Below are positions 34,694-43,483 of a DNA stretch of 64,000 nt, one piece after another (the stretch's first letter is position 1; every line of letters begins with the position of its first letter). Where the stretch lies: contig WGMX01000013.1 of the NCBI GenBank assembly GCA_016124855.1, positions 84,754 through 148,753 on the forward strand, written 5' to 3'. Source of the stretch: Anaerolineaceae bacterium. GTDB lineage: Bacteria > Chloroflexota > Anaerolineae > Aggregatilineales > Phototrophicaceae. The position numbers and the translations under genes are program-made. A model generated the notes under the pieces. That model did no database searches. It had not been told where the DNA came from and saw nothing but the letters and a program-made list of their open reading frames with translations.

Positions 34694-36418
34694 TTGTTAG
34701 CCCGACTCTTCAAACGGGATTTGCTGCTGCTTGCGCTGCTGGTTTTGGTCGTGTGCATCATCGCGCTGCCCGTGCTGACTTATCCTCTGGGGCGCGATCA
34801 AGGTGAATTTGCCACCATCGGGCGTGGTATTCTCAACGGTCGCGTGCCTTATACCGAGTTGTGGAATCCCAAGCCACCTGCCGTTTTTTATGTTTATGCC
34901 TTAGCCTTGCGTTTATTCGGACAAACGGCGATAGCCCTTCGCGCAATTGATTTCTTTGTCGTGCCAATTTGCTGCGCGTGCCTCTTTTGGATTGGGCGGC
35001 GGTTAAGCAGTCGTCGTAATGGCCTGTGGGCGGCGCTGTTGTTCCCTGTCTTTTACTTCACCGAAACTTTTTGGACGCTCACCCAAAATGATGGCATTGT
35101 CCTTGTGCCGATGCTGTTGGCGATGGTATTGACGGTAGTTACAAGTGACAAGTTGCAAGTTACAAGTGAAAAATCAAGAGACATGTCGCTTGCTCTTGTC
35201 AGTGCTTTTCTTGCAGGAGCGCTATCGGGTTACATCGTTTGGTACAAATACCCGTTTGCGTTGTTTGGTGTTTTGCTTGGCCTGATTTACCTCTGGCTGC
35301 GTTGGAATGGACGCACATCAACCCCTTTCGGTCGGCACGATATTTTTGCGATTCTGGCCTTCATCATCGGTGGCATTGTCACGGTTGGCGGCGGCGTTCT
35401 GTTGTTGATGGCTCAGGGCGCGTGGAACGAGTTTTTGTTAAGTGCACAAGTCACCTCGCAATATACCGCGCTGACCTTTAACCTCAATGACTTCCGTGAT
35501 TTGATGACCAGCGCCATTGGTTTTCGCTGGCATTATTGGGGGCTGTTGTTTGTGTTAGCGTTGTCGGGAGTTACAAGTTACAAGTTACAAGTTGCAAGCC
35601 AAATAACATCAACTGTTAATCAACCTACTGATCCTAAACTCAGCACTCCGCGCTCAGCACTCAGTACTTCTAACTCGGTACCCGGTACTCGATATTCGGT
35701 ACTTTTTCTCCTCCTCGTTTGGTTACTCACTGGCCTAATAATCATGCTCGTGCAGGCCAAAGGTTATGATTACCATTGGCTGCCGATGCTGCCACCATTG
35801 GTATTGTTGGGTGCGGCTGGTGTTGATGCGTTTTTAGAACTGCTGATGCGTATATTCACAAAGGGTTTGCCAGCCGCAAACCCCTACAAAAACACGCGTA
35901 GTCTAAGTGTATTTATCGTTGGAGCATTGTTTATTGCGATTATGGTTAATGGCATCTGGCCCACCACATTGAAATACCTGACTGGACAAGAAGATCAGGT
36001 GACCTATTTTGGTCGCTTTGTAGCGGGCGAATTTGTCGCCGATGAGTCGCTGAAAGTGGCGCAATTGCTGCGTGAGCGGGTTGCTCAAGGGGATTCGCTT
36101 TACATTTGGGGCTTCCGTCCCGAAGTCTATTACCTCAGCGGATTAAATCCGGCATCCCGCTTCATTTTCCAATTTCCATTGGTCGGCAGTTGGTATCCGC
36201 AAGAATGGCGCAAGGAAAATGTCGATACGCTGTGGGCGGCGTTGCCACCTTATGTGCTGGTGCTTCAGGTTGATTATATGCCGTGGGTGACAGGCAGTCA
36301 TGAAGACTCGAATTCGCTGCTTCAGGAGTATACTGATTTAAATAATTGGTTGGTCTACAACTACGAGCGTGACACGCAGATTGGAAACTTCTTTGTATGG
36401 CGACGGAAACAACCGTAA
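34694..36418 (+). CDS. GT39/PMT-like membrane glycosyltransferase with repeat-derived loops
   Basis: A TTG start at 34694 with gagag shortly upstream gives 574 residues. The first loop reads YPLGRDQGEFATIGRGIL, the D-x-x-E motif of ArnT-like enzymes. About ten hydrophobic segments follow. Three short-repeat insertions are translated: 35137-35173 (VTSDKLQVTSEK), 35569-35598 (VTSYKLQVASQ) and 35637-35703 (KLSTPRSALSTSNSVPGTRY). They fall in polar loops between helices, so the protein seems to tolerate about 60 residues of foreign-looking sequence. It overlaps the next GNAT gene by 22 nt. Confidence 0.82.
   Translation: MLARLFKRDLLLLALLVLVVCIIALPVLTYPLGRDQGEFATIGRGILNGRVPYTELWNPKPPAVFYVYALALRLFGQTAIALRAIDFFVVPICCACLFWIGRRLSSRRNGLWAALLFPVFYFTETFWTLTQNDGIVLVPMLLAMVLTVVTSDKLQVTSEKSRDMSLALVSAFLAGALSGYIVWYKYPFALFGVLLGLIYLWLRWNGRTSTPFGRHDIFAILAFIIGGIVTVGGGVLLLMAQGAWNEFLLSAQVTSQYTALTFNLNDFRDLMTSAIGFRWHYWGLLFVLALSGVTSYKLQVASQITSTVNQPTDPKLSTPRSALSTSNSVPGTRYSVLFLLLVWLLTGLIIMLVQAKGYDYHWLPMLPPLVLLGAAGVDAFLELLMRIFTKGLPAANPYKNTRSLSVFIVGALFIAIMVNGIWPTTLKYLTGQEDQVTYFGRFVAGEFVADESLKVAQLLRERVAQGDSLYIWGFRPEVYYLSGLNPASRFIFQFPLVGSWYPQEWRKENVDTLWAALPPYVLVLQVDYMPWVTGSHEDSNSLLQEYTDLNNWLVYNYERDTQIGNFFVWRRKQP
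35137..35173 (+). repeat. agttacaag heptamer array in a GT39 frame
   Basis: Degenerate 7-mers agttaca/agtgaca/agttgca in tandem, translated VTSDKLQVTSEK. It has the same unit as 35569-35598 and 1849-1860. Confidence 0.75.
35569..35598 (+). repeat. agttacaag heptamer array, second copy
   Basis: Four heptamers (agttaca, agttaca, agttaca, agttgca), read VTSYKLQVAS in the same frame as the array 430 nt upstream. Because 7 is not a multiple of 3, each unit adds in a different codon phase, yet no stop arises. Confidence 0.78.
35637..35703 (+). repeat. actcagcactccgcgctcagc / ggtactcgatattcggtac arrays in a GT39 frame
   Basis: Two further short-repeat families in tandem: cagcactccgcgctcagcactcag, then actcggtacccggtactcgatattcggtac. 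Both are translated in frame. Confidence 0.72.
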
Positions 36419-36828
36419 CCGGCATCCTCATTCGTTCCGCGACCGCGAATGATCTCGAACCGCTGACAATCTTCCTGACACCGTTTGTCGAGGCGGGCAA
36501 ATTGCTGCCGCGTACTTTTGATGAACTGCGGGGTCTGCTGCCGACCCTGTTTGTTGCCGAGCAAGATGGCACGATTGTGGGCTGTGCCGCGCTGGAGATT
36601 TATTCGTGGAAGCTGGCTGAAGTTCGCAGCCTCGCTGTGTCGTCCGCTGTTCAGGGGCAGGGTATTGGCAAGCGCTTGGTTGATGCCTGCTTGGATCGCG
36701 CCCGCACTGCTAATATCCTCGAAGTCATGGCGATTACTTCATCAGATGCCTTTTTCATGGCCTGCGGCTTTGATTACACACTCCCCGGTGAAAAACGAGC
36801 GCTGTTTATGCAGCTACGGGACTTGTGA
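36397..36828 (+). CDS. GNAT-family acetyltransferase (ArgA-like)
   Basis: The 143-residue GNAT has motif A EVRSLAVSSAVQGQGIGKRLV, like the N-acetylglutamate synthase-type branch. The catalytic context at the C-terminus is FFMACGFDY. It starts inside the last codons of the GT39 gene (22-nt overlap). The substrate is unproven; arginine-pathway use would be a guess. Confidence 0.85.
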   Translation: MATETTVTGILIRSATANDLEPLTIFLTPFVEAGKLLPRTFDELRGLLPTLFVAEQDGTIVGCAALEIYSWKLAEVRSLAVSSAVQGQGIGKRLVDACLDRARTANILEVMAITSSDAFFMACGFDYTLPGEKRALFMQLRDL

Positions 36829-37250
36829 TAACCATGCCAGCACAGTTGCGTATTACTGTCGCCAAATTCATCTTTAAGGTGCGTCTGGAAGAACAAGCTG
36901 CGCCCGCGACCTGTGCCGCTTTCCTAAAAGTTGTGCCTTACCATCAGAAAATTATTCAAGCCCGTTGGAGCGGTGAAGCCGCTTGGATTCCTTTGGGCGA
37001 CTTCAAGTTCGGCGTTGAGTGGGAAAATGCCGTCAGCTATCCTTCGCCCGGTGAGATTTTGTTGTATCCCGGTGGCATTAGCGAGACGGAAATCCTGTTT
37101 CCCTATGGTCACTGCGCCTTCGCCAGCAAAGCCGGATCGTTGGCAGGTAACCACTTCCTGACCGTCATCGAAGGGCAAGATCAGCTCGCCGACTTAGGCC
37201 GTTTGGTTTTGTGGCACGGCGCACAGGACATCACCTTTGAATTGATTTGA
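36825..37250 (+). CDS. DUF3830 cyclophilin-like protein
   Basis: The 141-residue protein matches the DUF3830 pattern: ARWSGEAAWIP, ENAVSYPSPGEILLYPGG, SETEILFPYG. The fold is cyclophilin-like with unknown biochemical role. The GTG at 36825 forms a GTGA overlap with the GNAT stop; an ATG at 36834 is a second option. It is the last gene of the run before a 109-nt gap. Confidence 0.85.
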   Translation: MITMPAQLRITVAKFIFKVRLEEQAAPATCAAFLKVVPYHQKIIQARWSGEAAWIPLGDFKFGVEWENAVSYPSPGEILLYPGGISETEILFPYGHCAFASKAGSLAGNHFLTVIEGQDQLADLGRLVLWHGAQDITFELI

Positions 37251-37359
37251 CATAATCTCAGATAAACTTTCTTTGTTTATCACCTTTTGCTTATGTTTTG
37301 TCCTCATTGTGTATCATAGGCGCTGTTATCTAATGCCTTTAAACGATGCGGAGTGATCT

Positions 37360-38136
37360 ATGTTGCAAGTCATGTTGATCAGTTTAGCTGCCATTATGAT
37401 CTACATGACTGTCCTGTGGTTGGTCAGCCTACCCATGAAAAATTCGGGCATTGTGGATATTTTTTGGGGGCCGGGTTTCGCGCTGGCCGCGTGGATTTAT
37501 TTCTGGCTGACACCTGATGGCTTTCAACCCCGTAAATTATTGATGGTCGCGCTTGTCACGCTGTGGGGATTGCGTCTTGGTTGGCATATCGGTCGGCGTA
37601 ATTTCGGCCACGAAGAAGATTACCGATATAATGCTTGGCGTAAAGCCAACGGTGCAATCTGGTGGTGGAAAAGTTTCTTTCAGGTGTTCGCTTTACAGGG
37701 CTTCTTGATGTGGCTTATTTCTACGCCGCTGCTAGTCGCTCAATATTCACCTGAACCAACCACACTAACCATTTTTGATTTGCTCGGCATGCTACTCTGG
37801 CTAGTTGGCTTCCTCTTTGAAGCGGTCGGAGATTGGCAGCTTACGCGCTTCAAAACTGAAAGCGACAATAAGGGTAAGGTGATGCGGGCGGGATTGTGGC
37901 GCTACACCCGCCATCCAAATTATTTCGGGGATGCTGCGCTCTGGTGGGGCTATTTTCTGATCGCGTTGAGCGTTTCCAACGGCTTCATAACCATCTTCTC
38001 GCCCATCCTCATGACCGTCATGCTCATGCGCGTTTCCGGCGTGGCGCTGCTAGAGAAAAACCTCAAAAAAACCAAACCGGAATATGCTGATTATATCGCC
38101 ACCACCAACGCCTTTTTCCCCGGCCCTCCGCGCTAA
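37360..38136 (+). CDS. DUF1295 / steroid 5-alpha-reductase-like membrane protein
   Basis: The 258-residue protein has about six to seven hydrophobic segments. C-terminal landmarks of this family are present: GLWRYTRHPNYFGDAALWWGYFL and EYADYIATTNAFFPGPPR, plus DIFWGPGF and RRNFGHEEDYRY. Members are probably NADPH-binding reductases or isoprenylcysteine-methyltransferase-like enzymes; substrate unknown. It is convergent with the next gene (4-nt overlap at the stops). Confidence 0.88.
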   Translation: MLQVMLISLAAIMIYMTVLWLVSLPMKNSGIVDIFWGPGFALAAWIYFWLTPDGFQPRKLLMVALVTLWGLRLGWHIGRRNFGHEEDYRYNAWRKANGAIWWWKSFFQVFALQGFLMWLISTPLLVAQYSPEPTTLTIFDLLGMLLWLVGFLFEAVGDWQLTRFKTESDNKGKVMRAGLWRYTRHPNYFGDAALWWGYFLIALSVSNGFITIFSPILMTVMLMRVSGVALLEKNLKKTKPEYADYIATTNAFFPGPPR

Positions 38137-39128
38137 AGCGACACAATCTTGGCTGCGATTTTGAACTGGCGCGGGAACGAGGGCAAGAAGTCGATTAGTT
38201 CTTTATACTTGCCTTCTTCATAGGCTGCCAGATAACGCCGCAGCACGCTAATCATTCCCGGTAGTGAAGTCATGCCATGCATTTTTCGTTCCATCAACAC
38301 ATAGGCGTTGATTTCCGCTTTGCTCAGGTGCTTCTCCATGTACAGCGCTGAAATCGCCGCCACGAACAGCACTGTGAACTGTTCCTGCCACGTCGGATAG
38401 CGCCCCTTAAATTGGTCGCTAACCGGCATTGGCGTTTCAATCACACTTTTTAATTCTTCAGCATGTTTAAGCAGGTAAGCATGAACCAGCAGCTTGCCGT
38501 ACTGCTGCAAAGCTGTGCGATAAATATAGCCGGGGTCTTCGTCATAGGGCCAAGGCGGGCTGTCACCCCATGCGAGGCGCGGCGGCGCGACGCACACCAA
38601 TTCGTCGCCCGCACGGATGGCAAGGTCAATATCCGTTGGATAGGAAATGTTGGGGATGAAGATCAAGTTTTCGGGAACGTCACCAAAAAATGTTTTGAGC
38701 ATCGGCTTGAAGGCCACATCCTTAAACATCTTCTGTGACTCATACAAACTGGCTTGCCATGAGGCTTCTTCATTTTTCCACCATGTAGCTAACCGTGCCT
38801 GTACATAAAAGTCAGCCAATTGTTCACCCCAACGTGGCGGAACCCAACTTGGCGTGTCCGTCATCGTCATGTTGGGCCAACTGGCTTGTAAGGCATAGGT
38901 GAAAAAGGCTTCCAACGGCGCGTTCTGGTCAAGCAAACCCTGCATCGCTTGGACTGCCGGGTGATTTTTGACCACTTCTAAAAACTTCCGGGTCGAACGT
39001 GCGTGTAAATGGGTACCGTGTGGTTTTTTGGTCTGGGACTTCAGCGGCCAATCGGTCGCACCCAGCACAGCGGACATCAACCGCACACGGTCATCTAATC
39101 GAACAGTTACATCCAGCGGATTAGTCAT
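38133..39128 (-). CDS. Conserved protein of unknown function (DUF4932-like?)
   Basis: Start taken at the ATG at 39128; a TTG two codons earlier (39134) is also in frame. The protein of 331 residues begins NPLDVTVRLDDRVRLMSAVLGATDW, followed by HGTHLHARSTRKFL. The DDRVxLMSAV start is reminiscent of DUF4932-type putative peptidases, but the HExxH motif I would expect is not present (TDIDLAIRAGDE instead). No signal peptide is visible. It is a single gene, divergent from the reductase at 39365. Confidence 0.7.
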   Translation of the reverse strand: MTNPLDVTVRLDDRVRLMSAVLGATDWPLKSQTKKPHGTHLHARSTRKFLEVVKNHPAVQAMQGLLDQNAPLEAFFTYALQASWPNMTMTDTPSWVPPRWGEQLADFYVQARLATWWKNEEASWQASLYESQKMFKDVAFKPMLKTFFGDVPENLIFIPNISYPTDIDLAIRAGDELVCVAPPRLAWGDSPPWPYDEDPGYIYRTALQQYGKLLVHAYLLKHAEELKSVIETPMPVSDQFKGRYPTWQEQFTVLFVAAISALYMEKHLSKAEINAYVLMERKMHGMTSLPGMISVLRRYLAAYEEGKYKELIDFLPSFPRQFKIAAKIVSL

Positions 39129-39364
39129 TCGCAAACCTGATAATGAAGGGGAATAAGTCCATCACTGTAATTGTAGATTGCAAAAGCGCTGACGGCAAGA
39201 ATGGGCATCTTAATACTTTATATTCTTCGCTCAATTGCTCATGAAACAAATTTGCAACAATGTAATGTTTGAGCTTCCCAAATTCAAACGGATTGGTTCG
39301 CCATTGTAGAACATGTATAGTAATCTGTTGTTGGATGCTGAAAATGAAATTTATCGGGGCGACA

Positions 39365-39934
39365 ATGCGAAAAGTCTTTTTACAAATAGATGTCACGCTC
39401 GATGGCTTCATTGCAGACGCAAGCGGCGAAACGGATTGGGTGACATCCAACGAAACGATGAATAGCGAAGCCAGTGAGCTTCTGGATACCGTCGATACGA
39501 TTTTATTGGGTCGGGTCGCCTATCAAGACTTCGTCTCTTTTTGGCCTTTCGCTGATATGAGCGCCCCGACGACTATCAGTAAAATCACCTCACAAATTAA
39601 CCACGCCGACAAAATCATCTTTTCAAAAACGCTGGATAAAGTCCAATGGGGAACTTTTAACAATGCCCGCCTCATCCACGACAATATTCCTGAAGAAATC
39701 ACAAAGCTGAAGGCGTCATCTGGTAAAAACTTGCTGCTGTATGCAGGCCAGAAGATTATATTCACCTTCGTTCAAAACAACTTGATTGATGAATATCACC
39801 TGCGCGTTCATCCAGTGGTTTTGGGCAGCGGCTTGCCCTTATTCCCCCATATCGAAAATCGACTCAAGCTGAACCTCCTGCGAACTCGTCCTTATGACAA
39901 TGGAGTCGTTATGTCGATTTATCAACCGAAATGA
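39365..39934 (+). CDS. RibD C-terminal / dihydrofolate reductase-like protein
   Basis: The internal ATG at 39365 is preferred over 39269, because the product then opens with the standard MRKVFLQIDVTLDGFIADASGETDW and has ggggcg just upstream. The 190-residue protein keeps LDTVDTILLGRVAYQDF, the glycine-rich KNLLLYAGQKII (usually GG), and the C-terminal DEYHLRVHPVVLGSGLPLF. These are NADPH-dependent reductases with unknown substrates. The AGQ in place of GG slightly departs from the norm. Confidence 0.88.
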   Translation: MRKVFLQIDVTLDGFIADASGETDWVTSNETMNSEASELLDTVDTILLGRVAYQDFVSFWPFADMSAPTTISKITSQINHADKIIFSKTLDKVQWGTFNNARLIHDNIPEEITKLKASSGKNLLLYAGQKIIFTFVQNNLIDEYHLRVHPVVLGSGLPLFPHIENRLKLNLLRTRPYDNGVVMSIYQPK

Positions 39935-39936
39935 AA

Positions 39937-39979
39937 TTCTTTGCGATCTCTGCGTACCCTCCGCGTCTCTGCGGTAAAT
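39937..39979 (+). repeat. ctctgcg...ccgcgtctctgcggtaaa repeat
   Basis: Degenerate tandem units (gatctctgcg, taccctccgcgtctctgcgg) lie just after the stop at 39934. They belong to the same broad family as 9801, 47951, 48251 and 54681. Confidence 0.65.
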
Positions 39980-40055
39980 ATGCATTTTCGCTTTCCCGCC
40001 ACCGCAGGCATATTTTGGTGTTTTCCTATCAAATATGGGACAGCGGAAATCGAAT

Positions 40056-41186
40056 ATGCGTGTGGCCTTTTTTACCGAAACTTTCTTACCCAAAATTGAC
40101 GGCATCGTCACCGTGACCTGCCTGCTGCTCGATCATCTCGAAAAGCAGGGCATCGAAACGGTCATCGTTGCACCGAAAATGGGCTGTGAACAATATCGCA
40201 GCACCCGCGTCATTGGTATTCCGGGTGTGACCCTGAAACCCTATCCCGAACTCAAAGTCGGCCCACCCACCTATTCAACTTACAGCCAAGTACGCGACTT
40301 CAAGCCCGATATTATCCATGCCATCAGTCCGGCGCTGGTCGGTGGGGCAGGCTTACTCATGGCAAAGTGGTTAGATGTGCCGACGGTCGCTTCCTTTCAT
40401 CTTGATTTGTCACGGCTGGTTCATCATTTCAATATCGGTATCATCGAACCGTTCACCAATTGGTTCACCCGCACCGTTTACAATCAGGCGGATTATGCGC
40501 TTGCGCCGTCCAAGTTGATCCAGCGCGAAATGCTTGAACTCGGTGTGCGTGAGGTTGGCCTGTGGCGGCGTGGTGTGGATGCAGAACGCTTCAATCCGCG
40601 CTACAAAAATGCCGATATGCGTAACCGTATGAGTGATGGTCATCCCGACGAAACCTTACTGCTGTATGTAGGGCGGCTGTCCACTGAAAAACGCATCGGT
40701 GATCTCCGTGCCATCCTCGAACAAATCCCCGCTACCCGCTTAGCTTTAGTCGGCAACGGCCCAGCCCGTGATGACCTTCAAAAATACTTCGCTGGAACTA
40801 ACACTGTATTCATGGGTTACATGCAGGGCGAAGAACTTTCCCAAGCCTATGCCAGTGCCGATCTATTTGTTTTCCCCTCAGCGATGGAAACCTTTGGCCT
40901 TGTGGTGGTCGAAGCTATGGCGGCGGGTTTGCCAGTTGTTGCCTCACGCGTCGGCGGCATACCGGATGTGGTGGAGATTGGTCGCACCGGTTATACCTTC
41001 GATGTCGGCGATACAGCCGCTTTGGTTCATGGTGTCCATCTGGCAACCACCAACCGTAACCATCTATCCGAAATGGGGCGGGCCGCCCGCGCTTTTGCCG
41101 AAACCCAATCATGGCCTGCCATGATGGATGAAGTCGTTGAGCTTTACCGACGCTTGCTCCAAAGTCGGACTCAAAAATCCGCCTAG
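40056..41186 (+). CDS. GT4-family glycosyltransferase (MgtA/SqdX-like)
   Basis: The ATG at 40056 gives the usual start MRVAFFTETFLPKIDGIVT; an upstream in-frame TTG lies at 40035. The 376-residue GT-B enzyme has LYVGRLSTEKRI and the C-terminal nucleotide-sugar site SAMETFGLVVVEAMAAGLPVV (E-x7-E). The N-terminal half resembles alpha-mannosyltransferases and sulfoquinovosyltransferases that build glycolipids. Donor and acceptor cannot be fixed. It stands alone between two repeat-bearing gaps. Confidence 0.9.
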   Translation: MRVAFFTETFLPKIDGIVTVTCLLLDHLEKQGIETVIVAPKMGCEQYRSTRVIGIPGVTLKPYPELKVGPPTYSTYSQVRDFKPDIIHAISPALVGGAGLLMAKWLDVPTVASFHLDLSRLVHHFNIGIIEPFTNWFTRTVYNQADYALAPSKLIQREMLELGVREVGLWRRGVDAERFNPRYKNADMRNRMSDGHPDETLLLYVGRLSTEKRIGDLRAILEQIPATRLALVGNGPARDDLQKYFAGTNTVFMGYMQGEELSQAYASADLFVFPSAMETFGLVVVEAMAAGLPVVASRVGGIPDVVEIGRTGYTFDVGDTAALVHGVHLATTNRNHLSEMGRAARAFAETQSWPAMMDEVVELYRRLLQSRTQKSA

Positions 41187-41259
41187 TGGAACTTGCGGTG
41201 ATTCGCCAACGTTTATAAAGTGATAGGGTGTGATAACCATAAACGTTGGAGGTTACTGA

Positions 41260-42420
41260 ATGCACCGTTTATCAATTCTGCTTTTGATGCTGGCTGCCAG
41301 CATTATCCTAGGGATGAGTCCGGCCTATGCTGCCCGTCAAACGACTTGGACAGCCGAAGCTCATGTACTGGACTTGATTGCTGGTCCCGCACGTACTGCC
41401 GCCTACCTCGCGCCAGATGGCAGCCGCTTTGCTTACGTCAAGGGAAGTGACCTGTGTCTGTACTCGATTGACGGCGAAAAAGGCGACTGCGTTACACTGG
41501 ATAAAGACATTCACATGGATTTGGATAGCCCACGCTGGTCACCGGATGGTACGAAACTGGCCTTCTCAGAAGATTTTCTCTTTAGCTTCCGTGACTCCGA
41601 TATTTGGGTTTACGAGGCTGAATCCAATACCCTCACCGATATGACCCCCACCGCTAACCGCGAAATAACACTCCTTACAAATAAAGACCCGAACATCACA
41701 TTCACCGTCGATTTGAGTCCGCAGTGGTCGTCGGACGGTCAATCAATTTATTTCATCCGATATATTTTCAACAAATTGGGCGATGCCGAACCGGTATTCT
41801 ACAATGTCAGCCTCACAGATAACGCTGTTGAAGAAGTCGCGCCGGCGGGTACACATTTTGCCTTTAGCGTCTATGGCTTTGCCTTATCACCGGACGGCTT
41901 AAAGATCGGTTATAACCTTGATACTCAGGGGCATGAAAAAGATGGAACGTGGTTTCTTGACCTCTCCACCAAAGAAGCCAAATTTGCGGCGGCTGCTGTT
42001 CAAGAAACTGCTCCTTGGGCATATCAATTTTCGCCAGAAGGGAATCTGCTCCTGTCCATTGGTGTGGATATAACCGGTGTCGTTGGTGCCCGTCCACCGG
42101 AGGCCAGCCCAATCTATACGCTGCCCGTGTCGGGTGGTCGCCAGCAGCAGTTGAATGTGGATAGTTATGTTTTCTCGGCAGGTTGGGGGCCAGAAGGTTC
42201 TGAATTAGCCTACGCCACATTTGATCCAGCCAACGAAGATCAACAAGGGTTGTATATCACCAGCCAACCGGGCAAAGCCGGAGAAATGGTGCTGCCGGGG
42301 CGTTTCATTGCGCCGTCAGGCCGTGGTCGTATGCCTATCATTTGGGCCGCCAATAACACCGTACTACTCAGCCAAGTGCCAGACCTCAAAGTGACGATAG
42401 TCCACCTCAAACAATCCTAA
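41260..42420 (+). CDS. Secreted TolB/WD40-like beta-propeller protein
   Basis: The 386-residue protein has a signal peptide (LSILLLMLAASIILG, cleavage after AYA) and propeller-type repeats: YLAPDGSRFAYV, PRWSPDGTKLAFSE, PQWSSDGQSIYFIR, GFALSPDGLKIGYN and AGWGPEGSELAYA. Such PD40 blades are common in periplasmic and secreted binding proteins. No catalytic domain is fused. ATG 41260 has gttggagg upstream. The gene ends in a hairpin terminator. Confidence 0.85.
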   Translation: MHRLSILLLMLAASIILGMSPAYAARQTTWTAEAHVLDLIAGPARTAAYLAPDGSRFAYVKGSDLCLYSIDGEKGDCVTLDKDIHMDLDSPRWSPDGTKLAFSEDFLFSFRDSDIWVYEAESNTLTDMTPTANREITLLTNKDPNITFTVDLSPQWSSDGQSIYFIRYIFNKLGDAEPVFYNVSLTDNAVEEVAPAGTHFAFSVYGFALSPDGLKIGYNLDTQGHEKDGTWFLDLSTKEAKFAAAAVQETAPWAYQFSPEGNLLLSIGVDITGVVGARPPEASPIYTLPVSGGRQQQLNVDSYVFSAGWGPEGSELAYATFDPANEDQQGLYITSQPGKAGEMVLPGRFIAPSGRGRMPIIWAANNTVLLSQVPDLKVTIVHLKQS

Positions 42421-42435
42421 TCGCGTGTATCAGAT

Positions 42436-42461
42436 AGGGAGAAGCAGCACCTTCTCCCTTT
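42436..42461 (+). terminator. Bidirectional-type terminator between convergent genes
   Basis: agggagaag (42436-42444) and cttctccct (42451-42459) form a perfect 9-bp stem with loop cagcac, followed by tt. It lies between the propeller gene and the convergent ClbS/DfsB genes. Confidence 0.78.
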
Positions 42462-42485
42462 ATTCTCTGCATTGATCTTGGCGGT

Positions 42486-42989
42486 TCAACTTGTGTTTTG
42501 CTTTTCCGCAATCGCCTTGATCCACGGCAGGTGCTCGTCGTAGTGACTGTAAGCATCTCCGACAATGGTTTCTTTGATTGGATGTTTATTGGTAGATTCC
42601 GGATTAAAATCACTCATAGGCTGCTCTAAATCGGCTTCGCTCATCGAGTCGATTTGTGCAACGAAGCGGTCATGAATCATGTGCCGTTCGCGCTCCACGT
42701 CCGCCCACGACTGATGCACATGTGCCTGCTGGATGATGGCGTTCATCTCATCAAAGTTCCAGCGTTTCCACGCCGCCTCATCTATCCCCATTTGCTCACG
42801 GCGGTTCTTGTGGTTCAGCAGCGCCCATACGCCATCCTCCCACACCGCCAGATGGATGAGGTGATCTCTAACTGTCCAACCCGCCGCATCAGTGAGCACT
42901 GTCAACTGGTTTTCGTTGAGAGTCGCCACATAAGCGTTGAGCTTGTCCCAACTGGCGCGTGTCTTGGTGAGGAGGTTTGCTTTATTCAT
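42486..42989 (-). CDS. ClbS/DfsB family four-helix-bundle protein, third gene of the array
   Basis: The 167-residue single domain of the DinB superfamily has DAAGWTVRDHLIHLAVWEDG at its start and SHYDEHLPWIKAIA at its end, supplying the three histidines (DHxxH and HY..H) of the metal site. ClbS itself is a cyclopropane hydrolase protecting against colibactin, and DfsB relatives are often of unknown substrate. No toxin genes are nearby. The ATG overlaps the stop of the preceding gene by 4 nt (42986-42989), so translation is coupled. Confidence 0.9.
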   Translation of the reverse strand: MNKANLLTKTRASWDKLNAYVATLNENQLTVLTDAAGWTVRDHLIHLAVWEDGVWALLNHKNRREQMGIDEAAWKRWNFDEMNAIIQQAHVHQSWADVERERHMIHDRFVAQIDSMSEADLEQPMSDFNPESTNKHPIKETIVGDAYSHYDEHLPWIKAIAEKQNTS

Positions 42990-43483
42990 GATTCTCTACC
43001 TGCTGCAATCGCTGCCATCCACGGGAGATGTTCATCATAATGATAATAGGTCGAGCCACCAATGAGGCTGTCGAGATGCCGCGTGCTAGGCGAATTTGGA
43101 TTGTACTCGTGATAAGGGAGTTGCAGCGATTCGTCACTCAAGCCGTCAATCTGCTTCAGCACATGGTTGTGGACTTCGTGCCGCTTTCGTTCGACCTCAT
43201 CCCATGTCAAATTTTGATACCGCTGCTGCATCATGGCATTAATCGCATCATCGCCATTTTTCCATGTTGCCTCATCAATGCCCATATGTTCACGCCGCAT
43301 TTGTTTATCCAACATAGCCGTTAAGCCATCTTCCCATGCCGCCATATGAATGACATGATCTTTGACCGTCCAACCCGCTGCATCGGTCGGTTGGGTCTTT
43401 TGACTGGTCGATAGGCTTGCTAGGAATTCATTGATCTCATCCCAACTAGCTTGGATTTTGTCGAGCAGTTCTGCCTTATTCAT
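42986..43483 (-). CDS. ClbS/DfsB family protein, second gene of the array
   Basis: The 165-residue domain closely resembles the third domain of the upstream triple protein: both have DAAGWTVKDHVIHMAAWEDG, IDEATWK and PWMAAIAAGRES. That identity suggests recent duplication. The metal-site histidines are intact. It overlaps both neighbours by 4 nt. Confidence 0.9.
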   Translation of the reverse strand: MNKAELLDKIQASWDEINEFLASLSTSQKTQPTDAAGWTVKDHVIHMAAWEDGLTAMLDKQMRREHMGIDEATWKNGDDAINAMMQQRYQNLTWDEVERKRHEVHNHVLKQIDGLSDESLQLPYHEYNPNSPSTRHLDSLIGGSTYYHYDEHLPWMAAIAAGRES

